64,000 nucleotides of DNA from Lactiplantibacillus mudanjiangensis (GTDB lineage Bacteria > Bacillota > Bacilli > Lactobacillales > Lactobacillaceae), in the NCBI RefSeq assembly GCF_005405385.1, contig NZ_BJDY01000002.1, forward strand, positions 62,001 to 126,000. Reading direction: 5' to 3'. The notes under the pieces were generated by a model, which made no database searches, was not told where the DNA came from, and saw only the letters and a list, made by a program, of their open reading frames with translations. The first letter of the stretch is position 1; each line of letters begins with the position of its first letter. Positions 34,426 through 45,500 of this stretch are shown piece after piece. The position numbers were made by a program, and so were the translations under genes.

Positions 34426-35064
34426 TTAAATGGTTAATAAATCAGCGGGAGTTACTAAGATATAGGTGGGGGATTCGGCTTTTACCGAGTCTGGATCGGC
34501 CGCACCCCACATGGCACCAGCTGTGGCAATGCCGGCATTCGTGCCCATTTGGATATCATATTTGGCGTCACCAATCATGAGACTCGTTTTGGGGTCAAGG
34601 TCGAAACGAGTTAGCAAATCAAGAATTCCATCAGGTGCCGGCTTATAATGGTCCACAAGATCAGAACCACTAACGGCTTCGAAAAATGACCCTAATTCAA
34701 GTTGATCAAGATTGCGTTTTAGCGCCACCGAATGTTTACTAGACACCACAAAGAGGCGATTGCCACGTGTTTTCAATTGTGCAAGAGTGGTCGCCATTCC
34801 GTTAAACGGGGCCATGCCTTGTTGTTCGGCTTGCTGATATTGAGCACGGAAGACAGTATATAAGGTTTCTAAGGCTGATTCATCCAAAGGTTCTTGTGCC
34901 ATTTTAGCAAAGGAAACTTCAATTGGAATACCCATATAACTAATGACAGCTTCAGGAGTTGGCACAGTTAGTCCTTGAAGCTTGTAAGCTTGTTGGGTTG
35001 CGATGACAGCGACATGGCGCGTGTCAGCTAGGGTACTGTCAAAATCAAAGAGAAAATTCTGCAT
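34426..35064 (-). CDS. HAD-superfamily hydrolase (phosphoglycolate phosphatase/PpaX-like)
   Basis: 212 residues. Nucleophile motif FDFDSTLADT at the N-terminus, Ser/Thr motif VVSSKHS, Lys in DHYKPAPDGI, and MIGDAKYDIQMGTNAG as the acidic motif IV; helical cap between residues 20 and 85. Substrate cannot be read from sequence: phosphoglycolate, pyrophosphate or a sugar phosphate are all possible. Own promoter and terminator. Confidence 0.9.
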   Translation of the reverse strand: MQNFLFDFDSTLADTRHVAVIATQQAYKLQGLTVPTPEAVISYMGIPIEVSFAKMAQEPLDESALETLYTVFRAQYQQAEQQGMAPFNGMATTLAQLKTRGNRLFVVSSKHSVALKRNLDQLELGSFFEAVSGSDLVDHYKPAPDGILDLLTRFDLDPKTSLMIGDAKYDIQMGTNAGIATAGAMWGAADPDSVKAESPTYILVTPADLLTI

Positions 35065-35096
35065 GTGTTCACCTCGGGTTAGATTAAATGGGTATT

Positions 35097-35126
35097 TTTA
35101 TAAAGATTATAAAAAAGTGTTGTCAA
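35097..35126 (-). promoter_or_regulatory. Promoter of the HAD gene
   Basis: Minus strand: perfect TTGACA (35126-35121), 18 bases, TATAAA (35102-35097). Confidence 0.7.
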
Positions 35127-35146
35127 AAACTGATTTTTGGGTAACA

Positions 35147-35185
35147 AAAAACGTCACTCGCAAAAAAAATTGCGGTGGCGTTTTG
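35147..35185 (-). terminator. Terminator after rpmB
   Basis: ACGCCACCGCAA pairs with TTGCGAGTGACGT (one bulge) followed by T6 on the minus strand. Confidence 0.8.
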
Positions 35186-35190
35186 TTGCG

Positions 35191-35376
35191 CTAAACGCGC
35201 GTTACTTTACCTGATTTCAAAGTCCGAGCTGAAACCCAAACCTTTTTTGGTTTACCATCAACTAAAATGCGAACTTTTTGCAAGTTAGCTTTCCAGCTGC
35301 GGCGGCTGTGGTTTAAGGCGTGAGAACGCGTGTTACCAAAATGCGTCCGCTTGCCTGTAACGAAGTCTTTTGCCAT
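35191..35376 (-). CDS. rpmB: 50S ribosomal protein L28
   Basis: 61 residues from the ATG at 35376 behind GAAGGAGG, N-terminus [20 protein letters not shown]. Standard short bacterial L28. It is divergently placed from the Asp23-fakA unit, as in other Firmicutes. Confidence 0.97.
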   Translation of the reverse strand: MAKDFVTGKRTHFGNTRSHALNHSRRSWKANLQKVRILVDGKPKKVWVSARTLKSGKVTRV

Positions 35377-35613
35377 GTTGATCTGCCTCCTTCGGTAATC
35401 ATTGATAAAAGGTCGTTGCTTTATCATTCACTAGAATAATTTATCATAGTTTAATACAGGTTGCAATACATTTCTATCAAGTAATTTTACTTTACTGCTA
35501 AATTCCGCTAGTTCAGGCTTTCAAACGGGCGGTCGCTTAATTTTTCTTTCGCTAGACGTTGTGCTATGATAAACTATCGTAAATGAACGCGTTAAAATAA
35601 GGAGGCTATTTTC

Positions 35614-35976
35614 ATGGCTGTCAAAATCAAAACGCAATTTGGAACCATTGATATTGATAATGATGTCATTGCTACGGTCGTTGGTGGCGCGGCAACTGAT
35701 AATTATGGGGTTGTCGGCATGGCTAGTCGGAATCAAATTCGCGATAATTTAAATGAAATTTTACGCCGCGAAAACTTTGCACGGGGCGTGGTCGTACGTC
35801 AAGAAGATAATGGCGTTTCTATTGAAGTTAACATTATCGTGAGCTACGGCACTAAAGTATCAGAAGTTTCCCGCAACGTGCAGGCGAAGGTTAAATACAA
35901 CTTACAAAATATGCTTGGCGTTACGGCCAATGCAGTCAATGTCATTGTCCAAGGTGTTCGGGTAATGGCTGACTAA
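35614..35976 (+). CDS. Asp23/Gls24 family protein (YloU-type)
   Basis: 120 residues of the DUF322 family with little beyond the core; no acidic tail, unlike its paralogue at 9946. It always precedes fakA in Firmicutes, and a role in lipid or envelope homeostasis is inferred from that. Start ATG behind AAGGAGG; an extended -10 (TGCTATGAT near 35562-35570) lies upstream. Confidence 0.92.
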   Translation: MAVKIKTQFGTIDIDNDVIATVVGGAATDNYGVVGMASRNQIRDNLNEILRRENFARGVVVRQEDNGVSIEVNIIVSYGTKVSEVSRNVQAKVKYNLQNMLGVTANAVNVIVQGVRVMAD

Positions 35977-36005
35977 GCAAAATTGGTGTGAGCCAAGGAG
36001 GAATT

Positions 36006-37721
36006 TTGAAATTGAAAATCACCAAAATAACGAATCTTGAATTCGGTAAGATGGTCCAAGCGGCTTCCCAAAAGCTCAATCAACGGGCCGAATTTATTAA
36101 TTCTTTGAATGTTTTCCCAGTTCCCGATGGTGACACAGGGACTAATATGAGTTTATCAATGGCCAGTGGGGCCAAGTATGAACGTGAAGCAACGAGCACG
36201 CAAGTTGGCGACTTAGCCTCTGCATTAGCTAAAGGGTTGTTGATGGGCGCGCGGGGTAATTCCGGCGTTATTTTATCGCAAATTTTTCGGGGCTTTTCGA
36301 AAAACGTTGCGGGTAAAGAAAGCTTAGATGCAAACGATTTAGCTGAAGCTTTAGCTGCTGGGGCTCAGACAGCCTATAAGGCGGTTATGAAGCCAACTGA
36401 AGGAACTATCCTAACGGTCATTCGAAAAGCCGCTGGTGCGGGTAAGGAAGCCGTTAAAACGACTGATGACATTTGTGAAGTCATGGATGCCGTCGTTGTC
36501 GCTGCTGAAGCTGCTTTGAAATCAACCCCTGACTTGTTACCAGTTTTGAAGCAAGTTGGTGTTGTTGATTCTGGTGGTCAAGGGTTAACTTTCGTCTTAG
36601 AAGCGTTTAGTGACTCATTGAGTGGCAAAATTGATGAATCAGAAGACTACAAACCAGACGATGCTGAAATGGATTCAATGATCGATGCTGCACATCATCA
36701 AAGTGTCCAAGGTAAGCTTGATCCAAATGATATCAAGTATGGTTACTGTACTGAAATCATGGTTCGGATCGGTGACGGTAAGTTAGTCGATCAAGACTTT
36801 GACTATGATACGTTCTATAATTATTTGGCTGGACTCGGTGATTCGCTCTTAGTCATCAATGATGATGAAATCGTGAAAGTCCATGTTCATACGGAACATC
36901 CTGGTGATGTCATGACTTGGGGCCAACGTTTCGGGGCTTTAATTAAGGTTAAAGTGGATAATATGCGTCTTCAACAAGAAACGATCATGGAACATGATCA
37001 AGCTGAAGATACACCATTAGCACCTGCTGTCCCAGAAGTTGCCAATGGACCAAAACCAGATATGCACGGTTATGCGATTATTTCCGTGGCTTCTGGTGAT
37101 GGAATTGCGACGTTGTTCAAGGGTTTGGGTGTCACTGACATGATTGCCGGTGGTCAAACCATGAACCCAAGTACGGCTGATATTGTCAAAGCCGTTAATG
37201 CTAGTGGCGCTAAGCAAGCCTTAGTTTTACCAAATAACAAGAATATCTTCTTGGCCGCTGAACAAGCTGCCGAAGTGGCCGATATTCCTGTTAAGATCAT
37301 TCACAGCAAGACGATTTCACAAGGGATGACGGCCATGCTAGCCTTCAATCCGGAAGCTGATCTTGATGAAAATCAATCTGAAATGGAAGACGTTTTAGAT
37401 ACGGTCATTAGTGGTCAAGTGACCCATGCCGTTCGTGACACGACCATTGATGGGATGGAAATTCATAAAGATGATTACATGGGCTTAGTTGACGGTAAGA
37501 TTGTCGTGACCGATGTTGATCGGCAAACGGCGACTGTCGAGATGGTTAAGCGCATGCTTGATGAAGACAGCGAACTCGTCACTATTTTCTATGGCGCCGA
37601 TGCGACTAAAGCTGATGCTGATCAGTTAGCAGACGCTGTCAGTGCTTTAGATGATGAACTCGAAATTGAAATTCATGAAGGGGACCAACCAGTCTACCCA
37701 TTCTTGATTTCAGTTGAATAG
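36006..37721 (+). CDS. fakA: Fatty acid kinase ATP-binding subunit (DhaL/DegV-like)
   Basis: With a FakB protein it phosphorylates exogenous fatty acids, feeding PlsX/PlsY. TTG at 36006 lies 4 bases after AAGGAGGA and matches family N-termini (KITNLEFGKMVQAASQ); GTG at 35988 would lie before the ribosome site. About 571 residues: DhaL kinase domain 1-200 with PDGDTGTNMSLSM and ARGNSGVILSQIFRG, linker, then the DAK-like C-terminal domain. Confidence 0.95.
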   Translation: MKLKITKITNLEFGKMVQAASQKLNQRAEFINSLNVFPVPDGDTGTNMSLSMASGAKYEREATSTQVGDLASALAKGLLMGARGNSGVILSQIFRGFSKNVAGKESLDANDLAEALAAGAQTAYKAVMKPTEGTILTVIRKAAGAGKEAVKTTDDICEVMDAVVVAAEAALKSTPDLLPVLKQVGVVDSGGQGLTFVLEAFSDSLSGKIDESEDYKPDDAEMDSMIDAAHHQSVQGKLDPNDIKYGYCTEIMVRIGDGKLVDQDFDYDTFYNYLAGLGDSLLVINDDEIVKVHVHTEHPGDVMTWGQRFGALIKVKVDNMRLQQETIMEHDQAEDTPLAPAVPEVANGPKPDMHGYAIISVASGDGIATLFKGLGVTDMIAGGQTMNPSTADIVKAVNASGAKQALVLPNNKNIFLAAEQAAEVADIPVKIIHSKTISQGMTAMLAFNPEADLDENQSEMEDVLDTVISGQVTHAVRDTTIDGMEIHKDDYMGLVDGKIVVTDVDRQTATVEMVKRMLDEDSELVTIFYGADATKADADQLADAVSALDDELEIEIHEGDQPVYPFLISVE

Positions 37722-37740
37722 GCTGATAATAGCTCTTACT

Positions 37741-37774
37741 AAAGGGATTGACGTTGATTGGCGTTAATCCCTTT
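37741..37774 (+). terminator. Hairpin after fakA
   Basis: AAAGGGATTGACG / CGTTAATCCCTTT, 8-base loop, but only a weak T-tract follows. Confidence 0.55.
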
Positions 37775-37833
37775 AATGTTAGCTAAAGGCGCGGTTAACA
37801 TCCCATATATGGGCGGCTTTTGGTATAATAACT

Positions 37834-38170
37834 AAAGGTTGACAGATAATAATGGCGATAGAAATATTGGCTGGCGTAGGTTAGTTCGTGGATGCTGATT
37901 AAGTTTGTGATCACTAATATAACCGAGAGTGCCTCCACATTGGGCCCAGCCGTAGGAATCTCTTAGCGATTTATCGCTTAGAGATTGGTGCTTTTGAAAC
38001 ACGGGTTTAGTGGTTCAAAACGACGGTCCAGACCGCTTTTTGGCTGGACCGGTCCGCCCACCGCGTTCCGGCTCAAGGTGGGCGAACGGCAGGTGGCAAG
38101 TCGCGCTATTTTTAATCAGTAGATGCCCGTCATATTAGCGATTGTTGCGAAAAAGTAACGGTCAACCTTT
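37834..38170 (+). mobile_element. Long structured intergenic repeat element, copy B (single-arm)
   Basis: About 337 bases, same family as the copies at 33866, 50230 and 59766 but carrying only the right-hand arm; some 200 bases of the left arm are absent. Termini are AAAGGTTGAC (37834-37843) and GTCAACCTTT (38161-38170), a perfect 10-base inverted repeat. Flanks (TTTGGTATAATAA, CTTTGGCAATATAA) look like a decayed duplication. It separates fakA from recG. Confidence 0.8.
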
Positions 38171-38230
38171 GGCAATATAAATAGATAATGGCAACACTAG
38201 CAAATAAATGAGGAAAGGGGTTGTTGGCAA

Positions 38231-40270
38231 ATGGAAACCAGTTTAACGGCACCAGTTGGCACCATGACTGGTGTGGGTCCCGCCCGACAAAAAGCGCTCG
38301 CGGAACTAGGTATTAATACGATTGCGGATTTGTTGACCTATTACCCCTTTCGGTATGATGATTTACAAGTCAAAGATGTTAACGAGATTGCTGATCAGGA
38401 AAAAGTCACGTTAAAAGGTACTGTGGCGTCAGAACCGGTCTTAGCGCGATTTGGTCGCAAAAAGAATCGGTTAAACTTTCGATTATTGATTGATCATGAT
38501 GTCTATATGGTGACATTCTTCAATCAACCTTATTTGATGAAACAACTAGAAACTGGTCAAGCGCTGGCTGTTTATGGGAAGTGGGATGCTAAGCGGAGTA
38601 GCCTCACTGGTATGAAAATTATCAATCCAAATAACGCGGAGCAGGCGTTTGGGTCGATCTATCCAGCTAGTAAATCGATTCGACAAGGGACGATTCAAAA
38701 GTTGATTAAACAGGCTTTTGAGACGTATGGTGATCAGTTAGTCGATATAGTTCCGGCACCCTTAGCCGAAAAATATCGCTTACTGCCACGTCGGCAAATG
38801 ATTCATGATATGCATTTTCCAGCCAGTCAAGACGCGTCAACTGCCGCTCGTCGATCCGCGACATATGAAGAATTCTTGCTGTTTCAAATGCAGATGCAGA
38901 CGTTGAAACAAGCCGATCGCACGACTGATGGGATTACAATTCATTACGACAATGCTAAGCTTAAAGCGTTTATTAAAACTTTGCCATTTGAATTAACCGG
39001 CGCGCAAAAACGAGTGGTTAATGAAATTTGTTTGGATTTGAAGGCCCCTCAACATATGAATCGGTTATTGCAAGGGGATGTTGGTTCCGGGAAGACGATC
39101 GTGGCAGCCATTGTGATGTACGCGGCGATCACCGCGGGCTATCAAGCAGCACTAATGGCGCCGACCGAAATTTTAGCGGAACAACATGCCAATAATTTGG
39201 CTCAAGTTTTTGCGGATACCGATGTTAATGTTGCCTTATTAACTGGGTCAACGAAACCAGCGGCTCGCAAAGCGTTATTGGCGGCATTAGCGGCTGGTGA
39301 GATCGACTTATTAATTGGGACGCATGCACTCATCCAAGACGGAGTTGAGTACGCAAATTTGGGATTAGTGATTACCGATGAACAACATCGTTTTGGGGTG
39401 AATCAGCGGGCTGAATTCCGGCAAAAAGGCCATCAACCCGATGCTTTGGCGATGACGGCAACGCCAATTCCACGAACACTGGCAATCACGGCTTATGGTG
39501 AAATGGACGTCTCAGAAATCGATGAACTGCCAGCTGGTCGTCAGCCGATTCAAACGACGTGGGTTCGTAGTAATCAAGCCAACTCGGCGTTGAGTTTTGT
39601 CCGCAAACGGTTGGCAGCTGGGGAACAGACCTATGTCGTGACCCCTTTGATTGAAGAGTCAGAAACATTGGATGTTAAAAATGCTGAAGCATTGTCGGCT
39701 AACTTACAAGATTACTTTGCGCCAGATTATAAAGTTGGCCTATTACATGGCCGGATGAAACCTGACGAAAAAGAAGCTGTGATGGCGGCCTTTAAAGCCA
39801 ATGAAATTCAATTGTTAGTCTCCACGACGGTTATTGAAGTGGGGGTCGACGTGAAGAATGCGACCGTCATGATGATCTATGATGCTGATCGCTTCGGCTT
39901 GGCTCAGCTGCATCAATTGCGAGGCCGGGTTGGTCGAGGCTCACAAGCGTCTTATTGTATTCTCGTTGCTGATCCTAAGAACGAACAAGGGGTCCAGCGA
40001 ATGCAAATTATGACAGAAACGACTAATGGTTTTGTTTTAGCCCAAAAAGATTTAGAATTACGAGGGTCCGGCGAAGTGCTGGGCGTCAAACAATCAGGGC
40101 TACCATCGTTTAAAGTTGGGGATCCAATTGCGGATCTAAACGTCTTACAAGTGGCCCAACAAGATGCGCACGCGATTGTGGCGCAACCAGATTGGCAACA
40201 GCAACCGGCTAACCGCGCGTTAGCCCAAATCTTAAAAACGAAATTAGCAGCGGTCGGCACGCTCGACTAA
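38231..40270 (+). CDS. recG: ATP-dependent DNA helicase RecG
   Basis: Branch-migration helicase for fork reversal and recombination. 679 residues: wedge/OB domain (about 50-150), Walker A GDVGSGKTIVAAIVMY, ITDEQHRFGV box, QLRGRVGRGSQASYC motif VI. Starts an operon with plsX and acpP. Confidence 0.97.
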   Translation: METSLTAPVGTMTGVGPARQKALAELGINTIADLLTYYPFRYDDLQVKDVNEIADQEKVTLKGTVASEPVLARFGRKKNRLNFRLLIDHDVYMVTFFNQPYLMKQLETGQALAVYGKWDAKRSSLTGMKIINPNNAEQAFGSIYPASKSIRQGTIQKLIKQAFETYGDQLVDIVPAPLAEKYRLLPRRQMIHDMHFPASQDASTAARRSATYEEFLLFQMQMQTLKQADRTTDGITIHYDNAKLKAFIKTLPFELTGAQKRVVNEICLDLKAPQHMNRLLQGDVGSGKTIVAAIVMYAAITAGYQAALMAPTEILAEQHANNLAQVFADTDVNVALLTGSTKPAARKALLAALAAGEIDLLIGTHALIQDGVEYANLGLVITDEQHRFGVNQRAEFRQKGHQPDALAMTATPIPRTLAITAYGEMDVSEIDELPAGRQPIQTTWVRSNQANSALSFVRKRLAAGEQTYVVTPLIEESETLDVKNAEALSANLQDYFAPDYKVGLLHGRMKPDEKEAVMAAFKANEIQLLVSTTVIEVGVDVKNATVMMIYDADRFGLAQLHQLRGRVGRGSQASYCILVADPKNEQGVQRMQIMTETTNGFVLAQKDLELRGSGEVLGVKQSGLPSFKVGDPIADLNVLQVAQQDAHAIVAQPDWQQQPANRALAQILKTKLAAVGTLD

Positions 40271-40301
40271 CGCTGTCAGTGAGAGGAAATGGTGAACAAC
40301 A

Positions 40302-41348
40302 ATGGTTAAAATTGCAATTGATGCCATGGGTGGCGACTATGCGCCAGCCGCAGTCATTGAAGGGGTCGAACAAGCCCGGGATTTATTTGAAGATACGATC
40401 TTTTTACTATATGGACAACGTGAGGTGATTAATCAGTACTTGAAAAAACGTGATCGGATTCAAGTGATTAACGCGGACGAAGTCATCACGATGGAAGATG
40501 AACCGGTTCGGGCCGTTCGTCGTAAGAAGCACTCATCAATCGTCATGGCTGCTCAAGCCGTTAAAGATGGCCAGGCCGATGCGTTCTTCTCAGCTGGAAA
40601 TTCCGGTGCCGTGTTAGCTGCGGGGCTATTCATCGTTGGCCGAATCAAAGGGATTGATCGTCCCGGTTTGGTCACGGCTTTACCAGTCGTTCGTAATGAA
40701 AATCAATCTAACTTTGTCATGATGGACATCGGTGCCAATGCCGATAGTAAACCGTTAAATCTGCAACAATATGCCGTTTTGGGGACGTATTATGCTGAAC
40801 GGATGATGTACGCTAAGCAACCACGTGTTGCCTTACTCAATAATGGGACTGAAGATGATAAAGGGAACAAGGTTCACAAGGCTGCCTTTGAACTCTTACA
40901 ACAAACGAGTGGGATTAATTTTATTGGGAACGTGGAATCACGCGACTTGCTCAAAGGCGTGGCTGATGTGGTCGTTACCGATGGTTTCACCGGGAACGCG
41001 GTATTGAAGAGTATTGAAGGAACGGCTCGTGCGATGCTTGGGCTGGTCAAAGATGCTGTTTATAATACCGGTGTTGGTGGCAAATTGGGGGGCTTGTTAC
41101 TCAAAAATGGGTTCAACCAAATCCGCTCACAAATGGATTACTCTCAATATGGTGGTGCCGTCTTACTCGGCTTAAAAGCTCCAGTTGTCAAGACTCACGG
41201 CTCCAGTAAAGCCCCAACCATTGTGAATACGATTCGGCAAATTCGTCAAATGGTTAATACGGATATTGTTCCCGGTGTTGAAGATTACTTCGCTAACCAA
41301 CAAGCTAATCAGGCGGCAAGTGTAGACAAGCCGACCGAAAACGATTAG
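40302..41348 (+). CDS. plsX: Phosphate acyltransferase PlsX
   Basis: Converts acyl-ACP to acyl-phosphate for the first step of phospholipid synthesis. 348 residues with MGGDYAPAAVIEGV and FSAGNSGAVLAAGLFIVGR. The fapR repressor gene that stands between recG and plsX in Bacillus is absent. Confidence 0.97.
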   Translation: MVKIAIDAMGGDYAPAAVIEGVEQARDLFEDTIFLLYGQREVINQYLKKRDRIQVINADEVITMEDEPVRAVRRKKHSSIVMAAQAVKDGQADAFFSAGNSGAVLAAGLFIVGRIKGIDRPGLVTALPVVRNENQSNFVMMDIGANADSKPLNLQQYAVLGTYYAERMMYAKQPRVALLNNGTEDDKGNKVHKAAFELLQQTSGINFIGNVESRDLLKGVADVVVTDGFTGNAVLKSIEGTARAMLGLVKDAVYNTGVGGKLGGLLLKNGFNQIRSQMDYSQYGGAVLLGLKAPVVKTHGSSKAPTIVNTIRQIRQMVNTDIVPGVEDYFANQQANQAASVDKPTEND

Positions 41349-41386
41349 AATACTCTAGTGAATTTAAGTTAGCGAGGGATAAGTTA

Positions 41387-41632
41387 ATGACTAAAGAAGA
41401 AATATTTAATAAAATTGCGGCTATCATCGCCGATCGTTTTGAAGTGGAACAAAGCACGGTTACTAACGAAATGAATCTTCAAAAGGATTTAGATGCTGAT
41501 TCGATTGACTTTGTTGAATTTGTCTTGGAATTGGAAGATACTTTTGGCAGTGAAATTTCAGATGAAGACGCTGAAAAATTGAACACTGTTGGCGAAGTTG
41601 TGGACTATATCGCAGCACACCAAACTAAATAA
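41387..41632 (+). CDS. acpP: Acyl carrier protein
   Basis: 81 residues; Ser39 in the DADSIDFVEF motif carries phosphopantetheine. Placed directly after plsX. L. plantarum carries another acp with the fab cluster, so this one is probably the phospholipid-linked copy. Confidence 0.95.
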   Translation: MTKEEIFNKIAAIIADRFEVEQSTVTNEMNLQKDLDADSIDFVEFVLELEDTFGSEISDEDAEKLNTVGEVVDYIAAHQTK

Positions 41633-41652
41633 TTAGGATTTAGTCCTAAATC

Positions 41653-41689
41653 AAAGGCAGTCTGTGGTTAATTAATCACGCTGCTTTTT
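41653..41689 (+). terminator. Terminator after acpP
   Basis: AAAGGCAG / CTGCTTTTT enclosing GTG/CAC pairing and TTAATTAA; T5. Confidence 0.75.
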
Positions 41690-41787
41690 GTTTACGCATT
41701 TTTTTGCGAATGAAAATTGTTATTAAGCTAGCAAGCATAGTATAATAGTTTAATGTATCGGTATTTGACTATGAAAGGATGCACAAT

Positions 41788-42489
41788 ATGATAACTGAAT
41801 TAGCAGCGATGCTCCAAAGTCGCTTTGGCATTACGTTTAGAAACCAAGATTTACTGGCAGAAGCTTTTACCCAAGCGTCGTACGTGAATGAACATCAAGA
41901 TCAAAAATTGAAATTTTACGAACGGGTCGAATTTTTGGGAGATGCCGTCTTGGAATTAATTGTTTCCGAGTATTTATACAAACGGTATAAAGACATGCCC
42001 CAAGGTAAGTTGACTCGCTTACGGGCAGCAATGGTTTGTGAAGATAGCTTTGCTAGCTTTGCCCGCGAGTGCGACTTTCCCCAATATATCCGTCTCGGTA
42101 AGGGTGAACAAAAAGCCCGTGCTTGGGAACGTGATTCATTACTATGTGATATTTTTGAATCATTTGTGGGGGCCTTGTATTTAGATCAAGGTCGCGCCCC
42201 AGTACAAAAATTTGTGGAAACGGTCATTTTTCCGAAATTGGATGAAGGCCGTTTTGATGGCGTCTTTGATTACAAGACCACGTTACAAGAATTCTTGCAA
42301 CAAGATGGTGATGTCGAAATCGACTATCAACTTGTTGAACAAGATGGTCCCGCTAACGAACGGTCTTACGAAATTTCGGTGGCCGCTAATGGCAAGAAGA
42401 TTGGTTCCGGCTGGGGTCATTCGAAAAAAGAAGCTGAACAAAGTGCGGCGCGGCAAGCGTACTCACAATTGCAACAACAAAACGATTAA
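41788..42489 (+). CDS. rnc: Ribonuclease III
   Basis: Cuts double-stranded RNA in rRNA maturation and decay. ATG at 41788 (AAAGG 9 bases before) preferred to the ATG three codons earlier. 233 residues: catalytic domain with ERVEFLGDAVLELIVSEY, C-terminal dsRNA-binding domain (TTLQEFLQQ ... SAARQAYSQL). Upstream of smc, as usual. Confidence 0.96.
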   Translation: MITELAAMLQSRFGITFRNQDLLAEAFTQASYVNEHQDQKLKFYERVEFLGDAVLELIVSEYLYKRYKDMPQGKLTRLRAAMVCEDSFASFARECDFPQYIRLGKGEQKARAWERDSLLCDIFESFVGALYLDQGRAPVQKFVETVIFPKLDEGRFDGVFDYKTTLQEFLQQDGDVEIDYQLVEQDGPANERSYEISVAANGKKIGSGWGHSKKEAEQSAARQAYSQLQQQND

Positions 42490-42512
42490 TACTTACAGGA
42501 AGTTTGTGTCGA

Positions 42513-45500
42513 ATGCAACTTAAATCATTAACCATCAGCGGATTCAAGTCCTTTGCTGATAAAACCAAAATTGATTTTCAATCTGGCATGACTGGCATTG
42601 TCGGCCCAAACGGTAGCGGTAAAAGTAACATCATTGAAGCGATTCGCTGGGTGTTAGGTGAGCAGGCCGTCAAAAGTTTACGTGGTACTAAGATGACCGA
42701 TGTCATTTTTGCGGGTTCAGCGAATCGCAAACCGCTAAATATGGCTAAAGTCACGATTGTTTTTGACAATAGTGATCACTTTTTACCGCTCGACTATGCC
42801 GAAGTCAGTATCACGCGGAAGCTCTTTCGCAATGGCGACAGTGAATATTTGATTAATAATCAAGCATGTCGTTTAAAAGATATTATGAATTTAATGGTGG
42901 ATACTGGTCTTGGAAAAGAGTCATTTTCCATCATTTCACAGGGCCGCGTTGAAGCAGTTTTTAATGCTAAACCAGAAGATCGTCGTAGCATTATTGAAGA
43001 TGTGGCGGGGGTCTTGAAATACAAGAAAGACAAACAGACGACGGAAACCAAATTGGCCGAAACGACTGATTATTTGGACCGAGTCAATGATATTATCGCT
43101 GAACTGACGCAACAAAAAGAACCACTTGCTGAACAGGCCAGTTTGGCGCGTGATTATCAAGATCAGAAACAAAAATATGATTATTTAGATCGGTCGCGGT
43201 TGGTGAAAAAGCTGACGGTGGCGCATGACCAATTGGTTGGGGTGAACGAAAAGTTAGCCCAAGCTAAGGCGTTGATGCAAGACTATCGGCGGCAAAGTGA
43301 AGCCGGCGCAACGAAACTGGCAACTTTAAAGTTGCAGCAATCTGCCCAACTTAAAGCCAAGGATGTTTTAGCCGCCAAAAATTTGGAACTCACTAAGACC
43401 ATTGAAAACACACAAGGGCAGCAAGGTGTCGATGCCGAACGTCGGCAAAATCAACAAGCCACGCAAACGCGGCTGGAAGCTGATTTAGCAACCGCCAAAG
43501 CCCAAGTGGCTAATTTGACAGCACAACAAACTCAGCTGGACCAACAGTTAGCTGATCAGCAAGCGCAAGTTAAAAGCTTACAAGCAGAGGTTACAGCATT
43601 AACCACGGCGACCAGTGAAGCCGGTCGTCAACAGTTAGCCGATCAATTGACCAGTTTGCGGAATGCCTATATTGACGAAAAACAAGTTCAAGCCGAACTG
43701 AATAACGAAGCGAAAAACTTAACGAAACAACATCAACAAACTGGGAGCCAAACCGATGCCTTAGCGCAACGGATTGTGCAAGCTCAGGCTCAATTGAAGC
43801 AAGCTGAAACAACGGTGAATGTTCAAAATCGCGATCAAAGTCAATTAGCCAATCAAGTTGCCATGCAACAACAAACGTTGCAACAACAACGTGAGCAGTT
43901 AAAAGCTACACAACTCAAGATTGACGATCAGCAACAACGCTGGTTGTCAGCGGCCGGTTTGAAAGAAAAGGCCAAGTCACAGTTGGAAGCGTTGCAAGCA
44001 CTACAGGATCGTTATACCAATTACTACGCAGGCGTTCGAGCAGTATTGCAACATCGGCAGTCATTTCCTGGAATCGCGGGGGCCGTATCAGAACTCTTAA
44101 CGGTTCCCGCTGACTATGCTAAGGCGATTGAATTGGCTTTGGGTGGGCAATTGCAAAATGTGGTCTGTGATACGCAAGCGACCGTTAAGCAAGTTGTGGC
44201 CTTTTTGAACCAGAATCAAGCTGGCCGGGCAACCTTCTTACCTTTAGAACGGATGCAGGCTCGACAATTACCCGTTGCTACTGAACGGGCTTTAGCTAGT
44301 CAACCAGGTGTCATTGGGGTTGCTAGTGAGTTAGTGAGTGCGGATCCACAATTTACCGCGATTAAACGGTATTTGTTAGGCACCACAGTGATTGTGGATA
44401 CATTGACTCATGCGCAAGCAATTTCACAAACGCGCCAGTTTCGTTGTAAATTAGTAACGTTAAATGGCGAAGTGGTTGCGAGTGGTGGGGCTGTTACTGG
44501 TGGTCGTAATCGTCATGATAACCAAGGCCCACTGCAACAACAGGCGCAAGCTGAACAATTGGCTAAAGACATTGATCAAATGCAGGCCAGCTTAGTGACC
44601 TATGAACAAGCCTTAGCCAAGTCGAAACAAGCGGCGCAAGATTTAACCGCGCAAGTCGAAACGACTCAGCAACGCTTAACGGACTTGAAGGATCAATTGA
44701 GTCAAGTTCAAGCCCAATTGCAAGCGGCACAAGCGAGCCAGCAACAATTGGCACGCCAAGTCAAAGCATTGGTTTACGAGCAAGAACAACGGGCGGGCGA
44801 AGCTGATAGTTATGATGATCAAGTGGCCAAAAATCAGGCGGCGATTGAAGCAAACACCCGTAAATTGGCCGATTATCAACAACAAATGACCACGGTTGAA
44901 CAACAACAAAATGATTACGACCAGTATCAAAAAGACCAAGCTGGTAAACTGCAAGCTAAACGAGAAACGTTGGTCACACTAAAAGAACGGTGTAAACAAA
45001 CCCAACAACAGGTTAGCCAATGTGCTGAACAGTTGCGTGACCAACAAGCGGCTCAAAGTCAGGCAGAAGCGGCTTTAACGACGGTGCAAGACGCCTTAAA
45101 TACGCAACAACTCTCCGTTAAAGAACGCGATGCCCTGTTAACCAAAGCTAAAGCAGAACAAGTCAAGGTTGTGGCTGAACAAGAACAAGTTCAAACGAGC
45201 TTGACGCAACTAAATGATGAGGTCGCCACTTTAACTGATCAGCAAACTCGGACACAGCAATTAGCCGCTGCGGCGACTGATGATTATCGCCGCTTAGAAT
45301 TAAGTCAAACCAAATTAACGGGTGAGATTGAGCATGCGACGGCTGATCTGAATGAGAAGTATCAGTTAACAGTGGAGGCTGCTCAAGCTGACGTTAGTGA
45401 TCTTGAACTATCAGCAATCGCGGAACAGTTGAAGCTCTTGAAACGAGGGTTAGATGAGATCGGCACGGTCAATTTAGGTGCGATTGATGAATATGATCGG

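Noticed and set aside
37821-38184. Clear target-site duplication around copy B
   Set aside because: The flanks TTTGGTATAATAA and CTTTGGCAATATAA are only loosely similar; not counted as a duplication.
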